From positions 62,001 through 126,000 of the forward strand of contig SUXW01000007.1 of the NCBI GenBank assembly GCA_015060765.1: 64,000 bases of DNA, in the 5' to 3' direction. This DNA comes from Bacteroides sp. GTDB lineage: Bacteria > Bacteroidota > Bacteroidia > Bacteroidales > Bacteroidaceae. The position numbers and the translations under genes were made by a program. A model generated the notes under the pieces. That model had not been told where the DNA came from and ran no database searches. It saw only the letters and a list, made by a program, of their open reading frames with translations. Every line of letters starts with the position of its first letter. The first letter of the stretch is position 1. Positions 23,780 to 34,700 of this stretch are shown here, one piece after another.

Positions 23780-24388
23780 TCATTTGCCGTAATACCCCTC
23801 GCAAGGGACATATATGGGATTGCGAAAGGGACCGATGTTTTTCAGCTTACCCTCTTCGACCAATTTCTTGATTCGACGAGAAGCCGTAGCCTTCAACAAT
23901 CCGGTGAGATATTGAAACTCCCGCCTGGTAAGTATCTGATGACTTTCAAAATATTTGACCAATAATTTGTCGATACCCGCATCCGTATGGGGATAAGAAT
24001 GAGGCTTGATGCGTGAACGCTTGATCTTTTCCTGCTTCAGACTTTTTTTCAAGCCATTATCCGCACGGAAAGACACCGATTTGAATTCTATGTTCTCGGA
24101 ACGGACAGCATGAGTAGTACGGACCTCCTCCTTACAACGGAGATTCACCTGAAAATGACCGAGGCCTTCCAGATGTACCTTCCTCCCGTTGCCCAAGTGT
24201 TCGGCCAACTTATCCGCCAAAGTCATCAATACAGCCTTGACATCCACATGAGTCAACGAACATTCCTTTTGGATTTCTTTCGCCAACTGCTCCGTATCTA
24301 CTTTGCCAAAACTGACTACCCGGGCATGATAACGCTTTTTGTTCGTACCTTCAGAATCAGGATTCCGGTAAAATTCATAAGTAATCAT
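23780..24388 (-). CDS. HU-like DNA-binding domain fused to a C-terminal winged-helix-like region (HU-HIG-type)
   Basis: MITYEFYRNPDSEG...LAKEIQKECSLTHVDVKAVLMTLADKLAEHLGNGRKVHLEGLGHFQV...ILTRREFQYLTGLLKATASRRIKKLVEEGKL. Confidence 0.8.
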   Translation of the reverse strand: MITYEFYRNPDSEGTNKKRYHARVVSFGKVDTEQLAKEIQKECSLTHVDVKAVLMTLADKLAEHLGNGRKVHLEGLGHFQVNLRCKEEVRTTHAVRSENIEFKSVSFRADNGLKKSLKQEKIKRSRIKPHSYPHTDAGIDKLLVKYFESHQILTRREFQYLTGLLKATASRRIKKLVEEGKLKNIGPFRNPIYVPCEGYYGK

Positions 24389-24412
24389 ACATTCATACAC
24401 TATATTCGTGTA

Positions 24413-24443
24413 CAAATATAGAAAGAATCGATGAAAAAAGCAA
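24413..24443 (-). promoter_or_regulatory. Promoter of the HU-like gene
   Basis: Minus strand TTG-N20-TATATTTG. Confidence 0.6.
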
Positions 24444-24455
24444 ATCTTTACGATA

Positions 24456-24543
24456 TATCACACAAGTGATGCAGTTGTATCACAAGAGTGATTCGAGCGT
24501 TTCACTTAAGTGATTCATTCGTATTACTTAAGTGATGCTACAC
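24456..24543. repeat. Four tandem 22 bp repeats with palindromic core TCAC-N3-AGTGA; operator or iteron array
   Basis: Units at 24456, 24478, 24500 and 24522; cores TCACACAAGTGA, TCACAAGAGTGA, TCACTTAAGTGA, TTACTTAAGTGA. Confidence 0.9.
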
Positions 24544-24631
24544 ATAATTCGGTATCTTTTACCGAAACAAAAGGGACGTTACAATTAGTTCTACGGGTAG
24601 TTGAGACTAGTTTAGTTTCTACATAACATAT

Positions 24632-24662
24632 TTGGAATCAACATTTTATCACATTATCTTTG
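24632..24662 (+). promoter_or_regulatory. Promoter of the VapE-like gene
   Basis: TTG-N20-TATCTTTG. Confidence 0.55.
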
Positions 24663-24692
24663 CCTCATAAAACAATTAAAAAACAATGTAAA

Positions 24693-25919
24693 ATGATTAA
24701 AAGAATGATTCGAATTTTAGAGAAATGGTTGGGTACAAAGTGTACCCCAAACGGCAAGGCAATGAAGAAGGAACGGACGGGAACTACTATGCAGGCACGT
24801 CTTACCCTTCAACGCTTGGAAACTTATCTCATGAGCAAGTACGATTTCCGTTTCAACGTACTGACGGAACAGGCCGAATATCGGGAAAAGGATGGGAATG
24901 ACTTCCAGCAAGTGAACCAACGGGTGATGAACACGCTCTGTCTGGAGGCGCAAAGCAGTGGAATTGCGTGTTGGGACCGCGATGTAAGTCGGCTACTTTG
25001 TTCGAAGAGAATTGCAGACTACCATCCGTTCCGCTCATATGTAGACCATCTCCCGGCATGGGACGGAACCGACAGGGTTTCCGAACTGGCACAAAGGATT
25101 TCGGATGCTCCTTGGTGGACAGACGGATTCCATCGCTGGATGCTGGGTATGACGGCCCAATGGATGGAAATGCCCCTGCGATGTGCCAATGCAATGGCTC
25201 CCTTACTAATAAGTACCAAGCAGGGACAATGTAAATCCACTTTCTGTTCCATCTTGCTACCGGAAGAATTACAGCGCTTCTATACCGACAAGTTCGACAT
25301 CACCAGTGAAAGCGGATGCGAACAAAAAATATCGTATTTCGGTCTGGTGAACATGGATGAGTTCGACCGCTATAGCCCCCGCGCCATGGCTACCCTAAAG
25401 AACCTGATGCAGATCAAGAAACCCAACTTCCGCAAGTCGCACCGCAACTACTATAGTCAGCTACCTCGCATTGCTTCCTTCATTGGTACGAGCAACCAGA
25501 AGGGACTGCTGACCGATACCACAGGCAGCCGCCGTTTCCTGTGTGTGGAAGTGACGGAGAAAATAGACTGTACTCCACCCGACCATGTGCAACTCTATGC
25601 ACAACTGAAAGCGGAGCTGCTAGCAGGAGAGCGATATTGGTTTACTAGCGAAGAAGAAGCGTTGATTCAGGAGAACAACCGAGCATACTACAAACTACAA
25701 CCCGAAGAAGAAGTGTTTTTCCGTTGTTTCCGTCTGCCCGAAGAGAGCGAAGACGGCTTGCAGCTCAGTGCAACAGAAATATTCTGCCAACTACAGAAAA
25801 AGTACCCGGCCGCTTTCCGCAGCTGCAACGTAAAGAGCATGGGGAAAATCCTCCTCTCATTGGGAGTCCATCGGGTACGCACCCGATGGGGAAGCATGTA
25901 CCGGGTGATTCCCCTATAA
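24693..25919 (+). CDS. VapE/VirE-family protein with DUF3874-like C-terminus
   Basis: FRSYVDHLPAWDGTDRV; QGQCKST P-loop-like segment; LVNMDEFDRYS; IASFIGTSNQKGLLTDTTGSRRFLCVEV; C-terminal LSATEIFCQLQKKYP...LGVHRVRTRWGSMYRVIPL. Confidence 0.85.
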   Translation: MIKRMIRILEKWLGTKCTPNGKAMKKERTGTTMQARLTLQRLETYLMSKYDFRFNVLTEQAEYREKDGNDFQQVNQRVMNTLCLEAQSSGIACWDRDVSRLLCSKRIADYHPFRSYVDHLPAWDGTDRVSELAQRISDAPWWTDGFHRWMLGMTAQWMEMPLRCANAMAPLLISTKQGQCKSTFCSILLPEELQRFYTDKFDITSESGCEQKISYFGLVNMDEFDRYSPRAMATLKNLMQIKKPNFRKSHRNYYSQLPRIASFIGTSNQKGLLTDTTGSRRFLCVEVTEKIDCTPPDHVQLYAQLKAELLAGERYWFTSEEEALIQENNRAYYKLQPEEEVFFRCFRLPEESEDGLQLSATEIFCQLQKKYPAAFRSCNVKSMGKILLSLGVHRVRTRWGSMYRVIPL

Positions 25920-25926
25920 ACACCCC

Positions 25927-26014
25927 GTGTGACAAGAGTGGCAAGAGATTTTCGTCTCTTGCCACATCATTTTATTAATAATCAGTTATTTAGAAGAGTG
26001 TTGCAAGAGTGGCA
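25927..26014. repeat. Right terminal inverted repeat
   Basis: GTGTGACAAGAGTGGCAAGAG - 9 nt - TCTTGCCACAT - 32 nt - GTTGCAAGAGTGGCA. Confidence 0.8.
25938..25965 (+). terminator. Hairpin 3' of the VapE-like gene, inside the right TIR
   Basis: GTGGCAAGAG-ATTTTCGT-CTCTTGCCAC perfect 10 bp stem followed by ATCATTTTATT. Confidence 0.5.
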
Positions 26015-26018
26015 AGGA

Positions 26019-26483
26019 TCAGAGCATGCATCTGACAGGGATAACGAAATCGGTGCGAAGCAACTTTATCTTGTCCGATTTTTCCAATTTGATAGTCTCA
26101 TCCACTCCATCCATTTTTTCATTCAGTTTGGAAGTCTGGCCTCCCATCAAGGATATACCCGCTCCCAAGTGAATGTGTTTGAACAAATGACGGGTAATGG
26201 TCAAGTCAAAGTTAGAGCCCAAAAGTCCACGGCTACATTCGCGCTCCACATCATCTACCTTACTTTGACTGCCATAATGCATATATCCGAAACCAGCCAT
26301 CGTTTCGAAAGTCCATTTCTCATTTATTTTATGGCACAATCCCAATTGGGGGGCAATGTAATAAAGGTCCACATCTTCAGGAATAGTGCCCAACTCGGAA
26401 GACAGGTTTTCACTCGCTTGAAAAATATTAAATTTCAATCCAACCTGAATCCCCTTATTCAAAAGATATGCGTAGTACATCAT
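26019..26483 (-). pseudogene. Outer-membrane beta-barrel protein remnant, 5' truncated and possibly 3' truncated
   Basis: Beta-barrel-like strands (KINEKWTFETMAGFGYMHYG; HIHLGAGISLMGG) with no signal peptide; stop 5 bp outside the right TIR. Confidence 0.6.
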
Positions 26484-27298
26484 ACATTATTGCTGCTGAA
26501 TTATATAACAAAATGGGTATAAAAGATACTGCATGTTATTATTATGAGCAACTAATGGAATGCGGAACACTTTATGCTCGCGCAGATGCCGCTTGGAATT
26601 TAGCCCAATATGCCATACAAGAGCAGAATAGTGAAAAAGCCTATAATTTTCTCAATCAATATATAAAAGATATTGAAATAGTTTGGGAACGCAACGATAC
26701 AGAAACAGTCCGCAAGCTACGAGCCTTGTATAATTACAACATCAAAGAAAAAGAAAACCAACAACTAAAAATAGAGAACAAACAAAAGCAACTTCACCTG
26801 TTCTTTGCATTAGGAGGTATTTTTGTAGTATTATTAGGATTCTACAATTATTACCTATACAGCCAAAAGGAACAAGCCAAACTGAATCTCCAACTGATGA
26901 AGCTAAAACAGCTGAAGGATGATTCGGAAAAGAGAAAAGCCGATAATAGCGGGAAAAACGAGGACAAGGAATTACTCAATACAAAAATCCTGCAATACAT
27001 AGAGAAATGTATTCAACAAGAAGCCCCCATCCCTACCGCTGAATGGGAAAAATTGGGAACAATGATAAACAACCTTCATAGCGGATTTGTCGACAAGCTA
27101 TCCGAGATCTGCAAGCTCAATTCATTCGAAAAGCACGTCTGCCTGCTATTGAAAATGAACATTATGCCTACCCATATAGCTAAACTTACCAACCATTCCA
27201 AAGAAGCAGTATCGGCCACTCGCCGCAGATTATACAAAAAGTTCTTCGGCCAAGAAGGTACGCCCCAACAATGGGATGAATTCATCAACTCACTCTAA
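26468..27298 (+). pseudogene. 5'-truncated TPR/TM regulator remnant
   Basis: Starts mid TPR-like region; TM LFFALGGIFVVLLGFYNYYLY; C-terminal HTH-like HIAKLTNHSKEAVSATRRRLYKKFFG. Confidence 0.6.
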
Positions 27299-27352
27299 TA
27301 AAGTTGAGACAACAATATATATTGATCGTAAAAAATACTTTATAACATAATC

Positions 27353-27392
27353 AAAGAGAGGGACACTCCTTTACAGGAATGTCCCTCTCTTT
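27353..27392. terminator. Terminator downstream of rpoC, likely bidirectional
   Basis: AAAGAGAGGGACA ... TGTCCCTCTCTTT perfect stem. Confidence 0.85.
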
Positions 27393-27411
27393 TACATATC
27401 AAATATCGAGA

Positions 27412-30400
27412 TTACTCTACTTCGCTATAGTCGAGCACATTGCGGCGATTGGCCACCATGCGGTCGTACTCCTCACGAGAACCTACGACAATCTTATCGA
27501 ATTCACGTTGTCCGGTACCAGCAGGAATCAAATGACCACAGATCACATTTTCCTTCATACCTTCGAGACGGTCTACCTTGCCGTTGATAGCAGCTTCGTT
27601 CAATACCTTGGTTGTTTCCTGGAAGGACGCAGCCGACATGAAGCTGGATGTACCCAAAGCGGCACGAGTAATACCTTGCAGAATCTGAGTGGAAGTTGCA
27701 GGAACCGCATCGCGTACTTCAACCGGTTTCAAGTCACGGCGTTTCAACATACTGTTTTCATCACGGAGCTTGCGGGCAGTTACAATCTGACCCGGTTGCA
27801 AGTTTTGAGAATCACCAGCATCCACAACCACTTTCTTACCCCAGATACGGTCGTTTTCTTCCATGAATTCCTGCTTGTCTACTACTTGAAGTTCCAAGAA
27901 ACGGGTATCACCCGGTTCTACAACTTCAACCTTACGCATCATCTGACGTACAATAATTTCAAAGTGCTTATCGTTAATCTTCACACCCTGCAAACGATAT
28001 ACGTCCTGAACTTCGTTTACAATGTATTCCTGTACGGCAGTAGGACCCTTAATAGCCAAGATATCGGCTGGAGTAACCGCACCGTCGGACAACGGAGTAC
28101 CTGCACGTACATAGTCGTTTTCCTGTACCAGAATCTGCTTGGACAAGTTCACCAAGTATTTCTTTACTTCACCACTCTTCGAAGTTACCACGATTTCGCG
28201 GTTACCACGTTTAATCTTACCCATGGTAATTTCACCGTCGATTTCGGATACAACTGCCGGATTAGACGGATTACGTGCTTCGAACAACTCGGTCACACGT
28301 GGAAGACCACCGGTAATATCGCCTGCCTTACCAACGGCACGAGGTATCTTAACCAAAATATCACCAGTCTTAACTGTCTGACCATTTTCAATGACAACGT
28401 GTCCACCTACAGGGAAGTTGTATGTACGAATCAAGCTACCTTCTTCTGAAACAATATGTGCCGAAGGAACCTTGGTCTTATCCTTAGATTCAATGATAAT
28501 GATTTCACGCAAGCCAGTAGCATCGTCCGATTCTACCTTGTAAGTTACGTTCTCTATCATAGATTCAAATTCAATCTTACCGGCAGTTTCTGTAATGATA
28601 ACAGCGTTGAATGGGTCCCATTTGGCAATCAGTTTGCCCTTTTCAACGATTTCACCATCGGAAGCATACAATTTGGCACCATAAGGAACGTTGTGAGTAG
28701 AAAGAACAATACCTGTATTGACATCGACGAAACGAGCTTCGGCCAAACGACCAACTACTACTTTCACAGCTTCACCGGTTTCATCTACCGTATCCACCGT
28801 ACGCAATTCTTCGAATTCCAAACGTGAATTGTTCTTGGCAACGATACTTGCATTGGCTGCCATATTACCGGCAATACCCCCTGCGTGGAATGTACGAAGT
28901 GTCAACTGAGTACCCGGTTCACCGATAGACTGAGCAGCGATAACGCCCACAGCTTCACCCTTATGAACCATACGGCTGGTAGCCAAGTTACGTCCGTAAC
29001 ACTTAGCACAAACACCCTTCTTCGATTCACAAGTCAATACCGAACGGATTTCTACACTTTCAATCGGAGAATCTTCGATTTCCTGTGCAATGGCTTCTGT
29101 AATTTCTTCTCCACCAGCAACAATCAACTTACCTGTTGTTGGATGAATGATGTCGTGAACAGAAACACGGCCAAGGATACGTTCGTACAAGGTAGCAATT
29201 ACTTCGTCGTTGTTCTTCAACGCTGTACAAACAAGACCACGCAATGTACCACAGTCTTCTTCGTTGATAATCACATCATGCGATACGTCTACCAGACGAC
29301 GAGTCAAATAACCGGCATCGGCTGTCTTCAAAGCGGTATCCGCCAAACCCTTACGGGCACCGTGAGTAGAGATAAAGTACTCGAGCACGGACAAACCTTC
29401 CTTAAAGTTAGAAAGAATCGGGTTTTCAATAATCTGCGCACCTTCGGCACCCGCTTTTTGCGGCTTCGCCATCAAACCACGCATACCCGACAACTGACGA
29501 ATCTGTTCTTTAGAACCACGGGCACCAGAATCAAGCATCATGAATACAGAGTTGAATCCTTGGTCGTCGTTCTTAATGGTCTTATAAAGAATATCAGACA
29601 AATCGCTATTTACGTGAGTCCATGTATCGATAACCTGGTTGTAACGTTCGTTATCAGTGATGAAACCCATATTATAGTTCATCATGATCTGTTCGATTTC
29701 TTCGTTACCACGCTTCACCAGTTCTTCCTTTTCCTTCGGGATGATGATATCGCCCAAGTTGAACGACAAACCACCCTTAAATGCCATTTGGTAACCTAAA
29801 TTCTTGATACCATCCAAGAATTCACAAGCACGGGCTACACCCACAGCCTTGATTACATCGCTGATGATATCGCGCAAAGACTTCTTCGAAATGATTGTAT
29901 TCAAATATCCGACTTCAGCCGGAACGATTTCGTTAACGATGACACGACCTACCGAAGTTTCCTTGATCATCTTGTCTACTATGTTACCGTTTTCGTCCAA
30001 GTCTTTTGCCACAACATTAATAATGGCATGAATATCTACCTTACCTTCATTATAAGCAATCATAGCTTCTTCCGGTCCGTAGAATGTCAAACCTTCACCC
30101 TTGGCACCTTTTCTCAATTTGGTAATATAATACAAACCGAGTACCATATCCTGTGCTGGCACTGTAATAGGAGCGCCATTGGCCGGATTCAATATATTAT
30201 GAGCCTGGAGCATCAACATCTGAGCTTCCAGAATTGCTTCATTACTCAAAGGCAAGTGAACCGCCATCTGGTCACCATCGAAGTCGGCATTGAACGCAGT
30301 ACAGGCCAACGGATGCAACTGAATAGCCTTACCTTCAATCATATGAGGTTGGAATGCCTGAATACCCAAACGGTGCAATGTCGGCGCACGGTTCAACAGA

Positions 30401-31698
30401 ACTGGATGACCCTTCATTACATGTTCCAGAATATCCCAGATCACAGCTTCCTTGCGGTCAACAATCTTCTTGGCCGACTTAACAGTCTTTACGATACCAC
30501 GTTCTATCAACTTACGGATAATGAACGGCTTGTAAAGTTCGGCAGCCATCAATTTCGGAATACCGCATTCGCCCATCTTCAATTCAGGACCTACAACGAT
30601 TACCGAACGCGCAGAGTAGTCAACACGCTTACCCAACAAGTTCTGACGGAAACGACCTTGCTTACCTTTCAAGCTATCCGACAAAGACTTCAAAGGACGA
30701 TTAGCATCTGTCTTTACTGCACTCGACTTACGTGAATTGTCGAACAAAGAATCGACTGCTTCCTGCAACATACGCTTTTCATTACGCAGAATCACTTCAG
30801 GAGCCTTGATTTCAATCAGTCTCTTCAAACGGTTGTTACGGATAATCACACGACGATACAAATCATTCAAGTCGGAAGTAGCAAAACGGCCACCATCCAG
30901 AGGAACCAACGGACGCAATTCCGGAGGTGTAACAGGAATGATACGCATAATCATCCATTCAGGCTTGTTGCGTCCACGTGAAGCACGGAACGATTCTACC
31001 ACCTGCAAACGCTTCAAAGCTTCATTCTTACGTTGTTGTGAAGAATCCTTGCTGGCCTTATCACGCAATTCGTATGACAATGCATCCAAATCCAATTTAG
31101 CCAAAAGGTCATAAATAGCTTCTGCACCCATCTTGGCTATGAACTTATTAGGATCTGTATCTTCCAAATATTGGTTATCCTTCGGGAGCTTGTCCATCAA
31201 GTCCAAATATTCTTCTTCAGACAACAAATCATATTCATTTATGCCTTCTTCAGCAGCAGCTCCCGCTTGAATAACTACATAACGTTCATAATAAATGATA
31301 GCATCCAACTTTTTGGTAGGCAATCCCAACAAATAACCGATCTTATTCGGCAATGAACGGAAATACCAGATATGAGCTACAGGAACAACCAATTGAATGT
31401 GACCTGTACGTTCACGACGCACCTTCTTTTCAGTTACTTCTACACCACAACGATCGCAGACAATACCTTTGTAACGGATACGTTTATATTTACCACAATG
31501 GCATTCATAATCCTTTACTGGTCCGAAGATACGCTCGCAAAACAAACCATCGCGTTCAGGTTTGTAGGTACGGTAGTTGATTGTTTCAGGCTTCAACACC
31601 TCACCATACGAGTTTTCCAGGATTTCTTCAGGAGAAGCCAATCCGATGGAAATCTTCGAGAAACTACTCTTTATCTTTGTTTCTTTTCTAAAAGCCAT
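27412..31698 (-). CDS. rpoC: RNA polymerase beta' subunit
   Basis: [12 protein letters not shown]; no visible intein. Confidence 0.99.
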   Translation of the reverse strand: MAFRKETKIKSSFSKISIGLASPEEILENSYGEVLKPETINYRTYKPERDGLFCERIFGPVKDYECHCGKYKRIRYKGIVCDRCGVEVTEKKVRRERTGHIQLVVPVAHIWYFRSLPNKIGYLLGLPTKKLDAIIYYERYVVIQAGAAAEEGINEYDLLSEEEYLDLMDKLPKDNQYLEDTDPNKFIAKMGAEAIYDLLAKLDLDALSYELRDKASKDSSQQRKNEALKRLQVVESFRASRGRNKPEWMIMRIIPVTPPELRPLVPLDGGRFATSDLNDLYRRVIIRNNRLKRLIEIKAPEVILRNEKRMLQEAVDSLFDNSRKSSAVKTDANRPLKSLSDSLKGKQGRFRQNLLGKRVDYSARSVIVVGPELKMGECGIPKLMAAELYKPFIIRKLIERGIVKTVKSAKKIVDRKEAVIWDILEHVMKGHPVLLNRAPTLHRLGIQAFQPHMIEGKAIQLHPLACTAFNADFDGDQMAVHLPLSNEAILEAQMLMLQAHNILNPANGAPITVPAQDMVLGLYYITKLRKGAKGEGLTFYGPEEAMIAYNEGKVDIHAIINVVAKDLDENGNIVDKMIKETSVGRVIVNEIVPAEVGYLNTIISKKSLRDIISDVIKAVGVARACEFLDGIKNLGYQMAFKGGLSFNLGDIIIPKEKEELVKRGNEEIEQIMMNYNMGFITDNERYNQVIDTWTHVNSDLSDILYKTIKNDDQGFNSVFMMLDSGARGSKEQIRQLSGMRGLMAKPQKAGAEGAQIIENPILSNFKEGLSVLEYFISTHGARKGLADTALKTADAGYLTRRLVDVSHDVIINEEDCGTLRGLVCTALKNNDEVIATLYERILGRVSVHDIIHPTTGKLIVAGGEEITEAIAQEIEDSPIESVEIRSVLTCESKKGVCAKCYGRNLATSRMVHKGEAVGVIAAQSIGEPGTQLTLRTFHAGGIAGNMAANASIVAKNNSRLEFEELRTVDTVDETGEAVKVVVGRLAEARFVDVNTGIVLSTHNVPYGAKLYASDGEIVEKGKLIAKWDPFNAVIITETAGKIEFESMIENVTYKVESDDATGLREIIIIESKDKTKVPSAHIVSEEGSLIRTYNFPVGGHVVIENGQTVKTGDILVKIPRAVGKAGDITGGLPRVTELFEARNPSNPAVVSEIDGEITMGKIKRGNREIVVTSKSGEVKKYLVNLSKQILVQENDYVRAGTPLSDGAVTPADILAIKGPTAVQEYIVNEVQDVYRLQGVKINDKHFEIIVRQMMRKVEVVEPGDTRFLELQVVDKQEFMEENDRIWGKKVVVDAGDSQNLQPGQIVTARKLRDENSMLKRRDLKPVEVRDAVPATSTQILQGITRAALGTSSFMSAASFQETTKVLNEAAINGKVDRLEGMKENVICGHLIPAGTGQREFDKIVVGSREEYDRMVANRRNVLDYSEVE

Positions 31699-31732
31699 AC
31701 TTTCTTAATTATATTGTAAAGAGTTAATTTTA

Positions 31733-34700
31733 TTATTCTAAGTTCACACTCAATCCCAAACCTCTCAATTCATGGAGCAACACATTCAGAGATTCCGGAA
31801 TTCCCGGTGTAGGCATAGCTTCACCTTTCACGATAGCTTCATAAGCCTTTGAACGTCCCACTACATCGTCCGACTTGATAGTAAGGATTTCCTGAAGAAT
31901 ATGCGCTGCACCAAATGCTTCCAGCGCCCAAACTTCCATTTCTCCGAAACGCTGTCCACCGAACTGTGCCTTACCACCTAAAGGCTGCTGAGTAATCAAT
32001 GAATACGGACCAATAGAACGGGCATGCATCTTGTCTTCCACCATGTGACCTAATTTCAACATGTATGTAACACCTACAGTAGCCGGTTGGTCAAACTGTT
32101 CACCGGTACCACCATCATACAAATATGTCTTACAATAACGTGGTAATCCGGCTTTATCTGTCCATTCGTCCAAATCATCCAATGACGCACCGTCGAAAAT
32201 TGGTGTCGCAAACTTAACGCCCAATTCTTTACCTGCACGTCCCAATACAGCTTCAAAAATCTGACCGATGTTCATACGAGAAGGCACACCCAACGGATTT
32301 AATACGATATCTACTGGCGTACCATCAGCCAAGAACGGCATATCTTCCTGACGAACTACGCGAGATACGATACCCTTGTTACCGTGACGACCTGCCATCT
32401 TATCACCAACACCAATCTTACGTTTCTTTGCAATATAAACTTTGGCCATTTGAATGATACCAGAAGGAAGTTCATCACCAATAGTAATGGCGAATTTCTT
32501 ACGCTTCAGTTCTGCATCCAATTCCTTATATTTCTTCAAATAATTCATAACCAAGTCACGAATCATATCGTTCTTGTGTGCATCAGCAGTCCACTTGCTC
32601 AATTGGATAATGGTATAATCCAAACCTTCCAAATCGCGCTTAGTGAATTTAGCACCCTTGGCTATAACTTCTGTTCCCAAATAATCTTTTACACCCTGAG
32701 AAACCTTGCCATTTGTCAAAACCAACAATTTTTCCACCAAGATATCCTTCAATTTGGCAACTTTTTCTTCAAATTCTTCTGTCAACTTAGGCAGAAGAGC
32801 CTTATCAGCATTCTTCTCACTACGTGTTTTCATAACACGAGAGAACAACTTCTTGTCAATTACAACACCTCTAAGAGAAGGTGAAGCCTTCAATGAAGCA
32901 TCCTTCACATCTCCAGCCTTATCACCAAAGATAGCACGAAGCAATTTTTCTTCAGGAGAAGGATCGGATTCTCCCTTTGGAGTAATCTTACCGATCAGAA
33001 TATCACCCGGTTCGATGCAAGCACCGATACGAACAATACCGTTTTCATCCAAGTCCTTGGTAGCTTCTTCGCTGACATTCGGAATATCTGCTGTAAGTTC
33101 TTCCAAACCGCGCTTGGTTTCTCGAACTTCAAGAATATATTCATCTACGTGTACAGAAGTCAAGATATCTTCACGAACAACGCGTTCGTTCAACACGATA
33201 GCATCTTCGTAATTATATCCCTTCCATGGCATGTAGGCAACCAACAAGTTCTTACCTAAAGCCAATTCTCCATTCGCTGTAGAATAGCCTTCAGTCAAAA
33301 TGTCGCCCTTCTTTACACGTTGTCCCTTTTCACAAATAGGGCGCAAGTCGATGGTCATGCTTTGATTGGTCTTACGGAATTTAGGCACTTCGTATTCCTT
33401 CAAAGCTGGTTCAAAGCTAACAAACTCTTCGTCCTCTGTTCTATCGTACAATACGCGAATAGTCGTTGCATCTACATATTCGATAGTACCATCTCCTTCG
33501 GCTGCAATTTGTGTACGTGAATCTTCCACCAACTGCTTTTCAATACCGGTACCTACAATAGGAGCTTCTGTACGAAGCAAAGGTACAGCCTGGCGCATCA
33601 TGTTAGAACCCATCAATGCACGGTTGGCATCATCATGTTCCAAGAACGGAATCAAAGAAGCGGCAATGGAAGCAATCTGCTGAGGAGAAACGTCCATCAA
33701 TTCCACTTGATCGGGAGTTACCAATGGATAATCAGCATCACGACGAGCCTTTACTTTCGAACGGATGAATGTACCGTCTTCATTCAAAGGAGCATTACCT
33801 TGAGCAATAATCTTGTCTTCTTCTTCCTCTGCAGTCAAATATTCAATACCTTCTGGAGATATATCCACTTTAGCATTGGCCACCTTACGGTAAGGAGTTG
33901 AGATAAAGCCAAGTTCGTTAATCTTTGCATAAACACACAAGGAAGAAATCAAACCGATATTCGGACCTTCCGGTGTTTCAATTGGACATAAACGACCATA
34001 GTGAGTATAGTGTACGTCACGTACTTCGAAACCTGCACGTTCACGAGACAAACCACCAGGGCCCAATGCAGACAAACGACGCTTGTGAGTAATTTCGGCC
34101 AACGGGTTGGTCTGGTCCATGAATTGAGACAAAGCATTGGTACCGAAGAATGAATTGATAACGGAAGAAATGGTCTTCGCATTAATCAAATCAATCGGAG
34201 TAAACACTTCGTTATCGCGTACATTCATACGTTCACGAATAGTACGGGACATACGAGCCAAACCAATAGCAAACTGATTGGACAACTGTTCACCAACTGT
34301 ACGAACACGACGGTTACTCAAGTGGTCAATATCATCCACGTCAGCCTTTGAGTTGATCAATTCAATCAAATATTTGATAATTTCAATGATATCTTGTTTG
34401 GTCAGCACCTTGACATCCATATCGGTAGTCAGACCAAGTTTCTTATTAATTCGATAACGGCCTACTTCACCCAAATCGTATCTCTTTTCAGAGAAGAACA
34501 AGTTATTGATCACTTCACGTGCACTTGCATCATCGGCCGGGTCCGCATTGCGAAGTTGACGGTAAATATACAATACAGCTTCTTTTTCCGAGTTACTCGG
34601 GTCCTTTTGAAGTGTATTGAATATAATCGAATAATCGGAAGAAGTCGCTTCATCATTGTGAACCAAAATATTAGACACGCCCGATTCAACAATCAAATCA

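Larger units (their letters stand above)
23687..26014. mobile_element. Putative TIR-bounded cassette (HU-like/wHTH plus VapE-like) with no visible transposase
   Basis: Perfect 15 bp outer inverted repeat, further collinear inverted blocks, two divergent genes filling the interior. Confidence 0.65.

Noticed and set aside
23268-23792. 174 aa plus-strand ORF opposite DUF3467 and running into the left TIR
   Set aside because: Shadow ORF; DUF3467 is convincing on the minus strand.
24456-24543. Repeat array as a CRISPR
   Set aside because: Units are contiguous 22 bp with no unique spacers, palindromic cores and no cas genes.
25929-26522. 197 aa plus-strand ORF across the right TIR and the beta-barrel remnant
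   Set aside because: Overlaps repeat and the opposite-strand coding remnant; translation not protein-like.
27379-28449. 356 aa plus-strand ORF, and similar long ORFs at 28885-29799 and 30028-30735
   Set aside because: Antisense to rpoC, with low-complexity F/T/R-rich translations; shadow ORFs from codon bias in the real gene.
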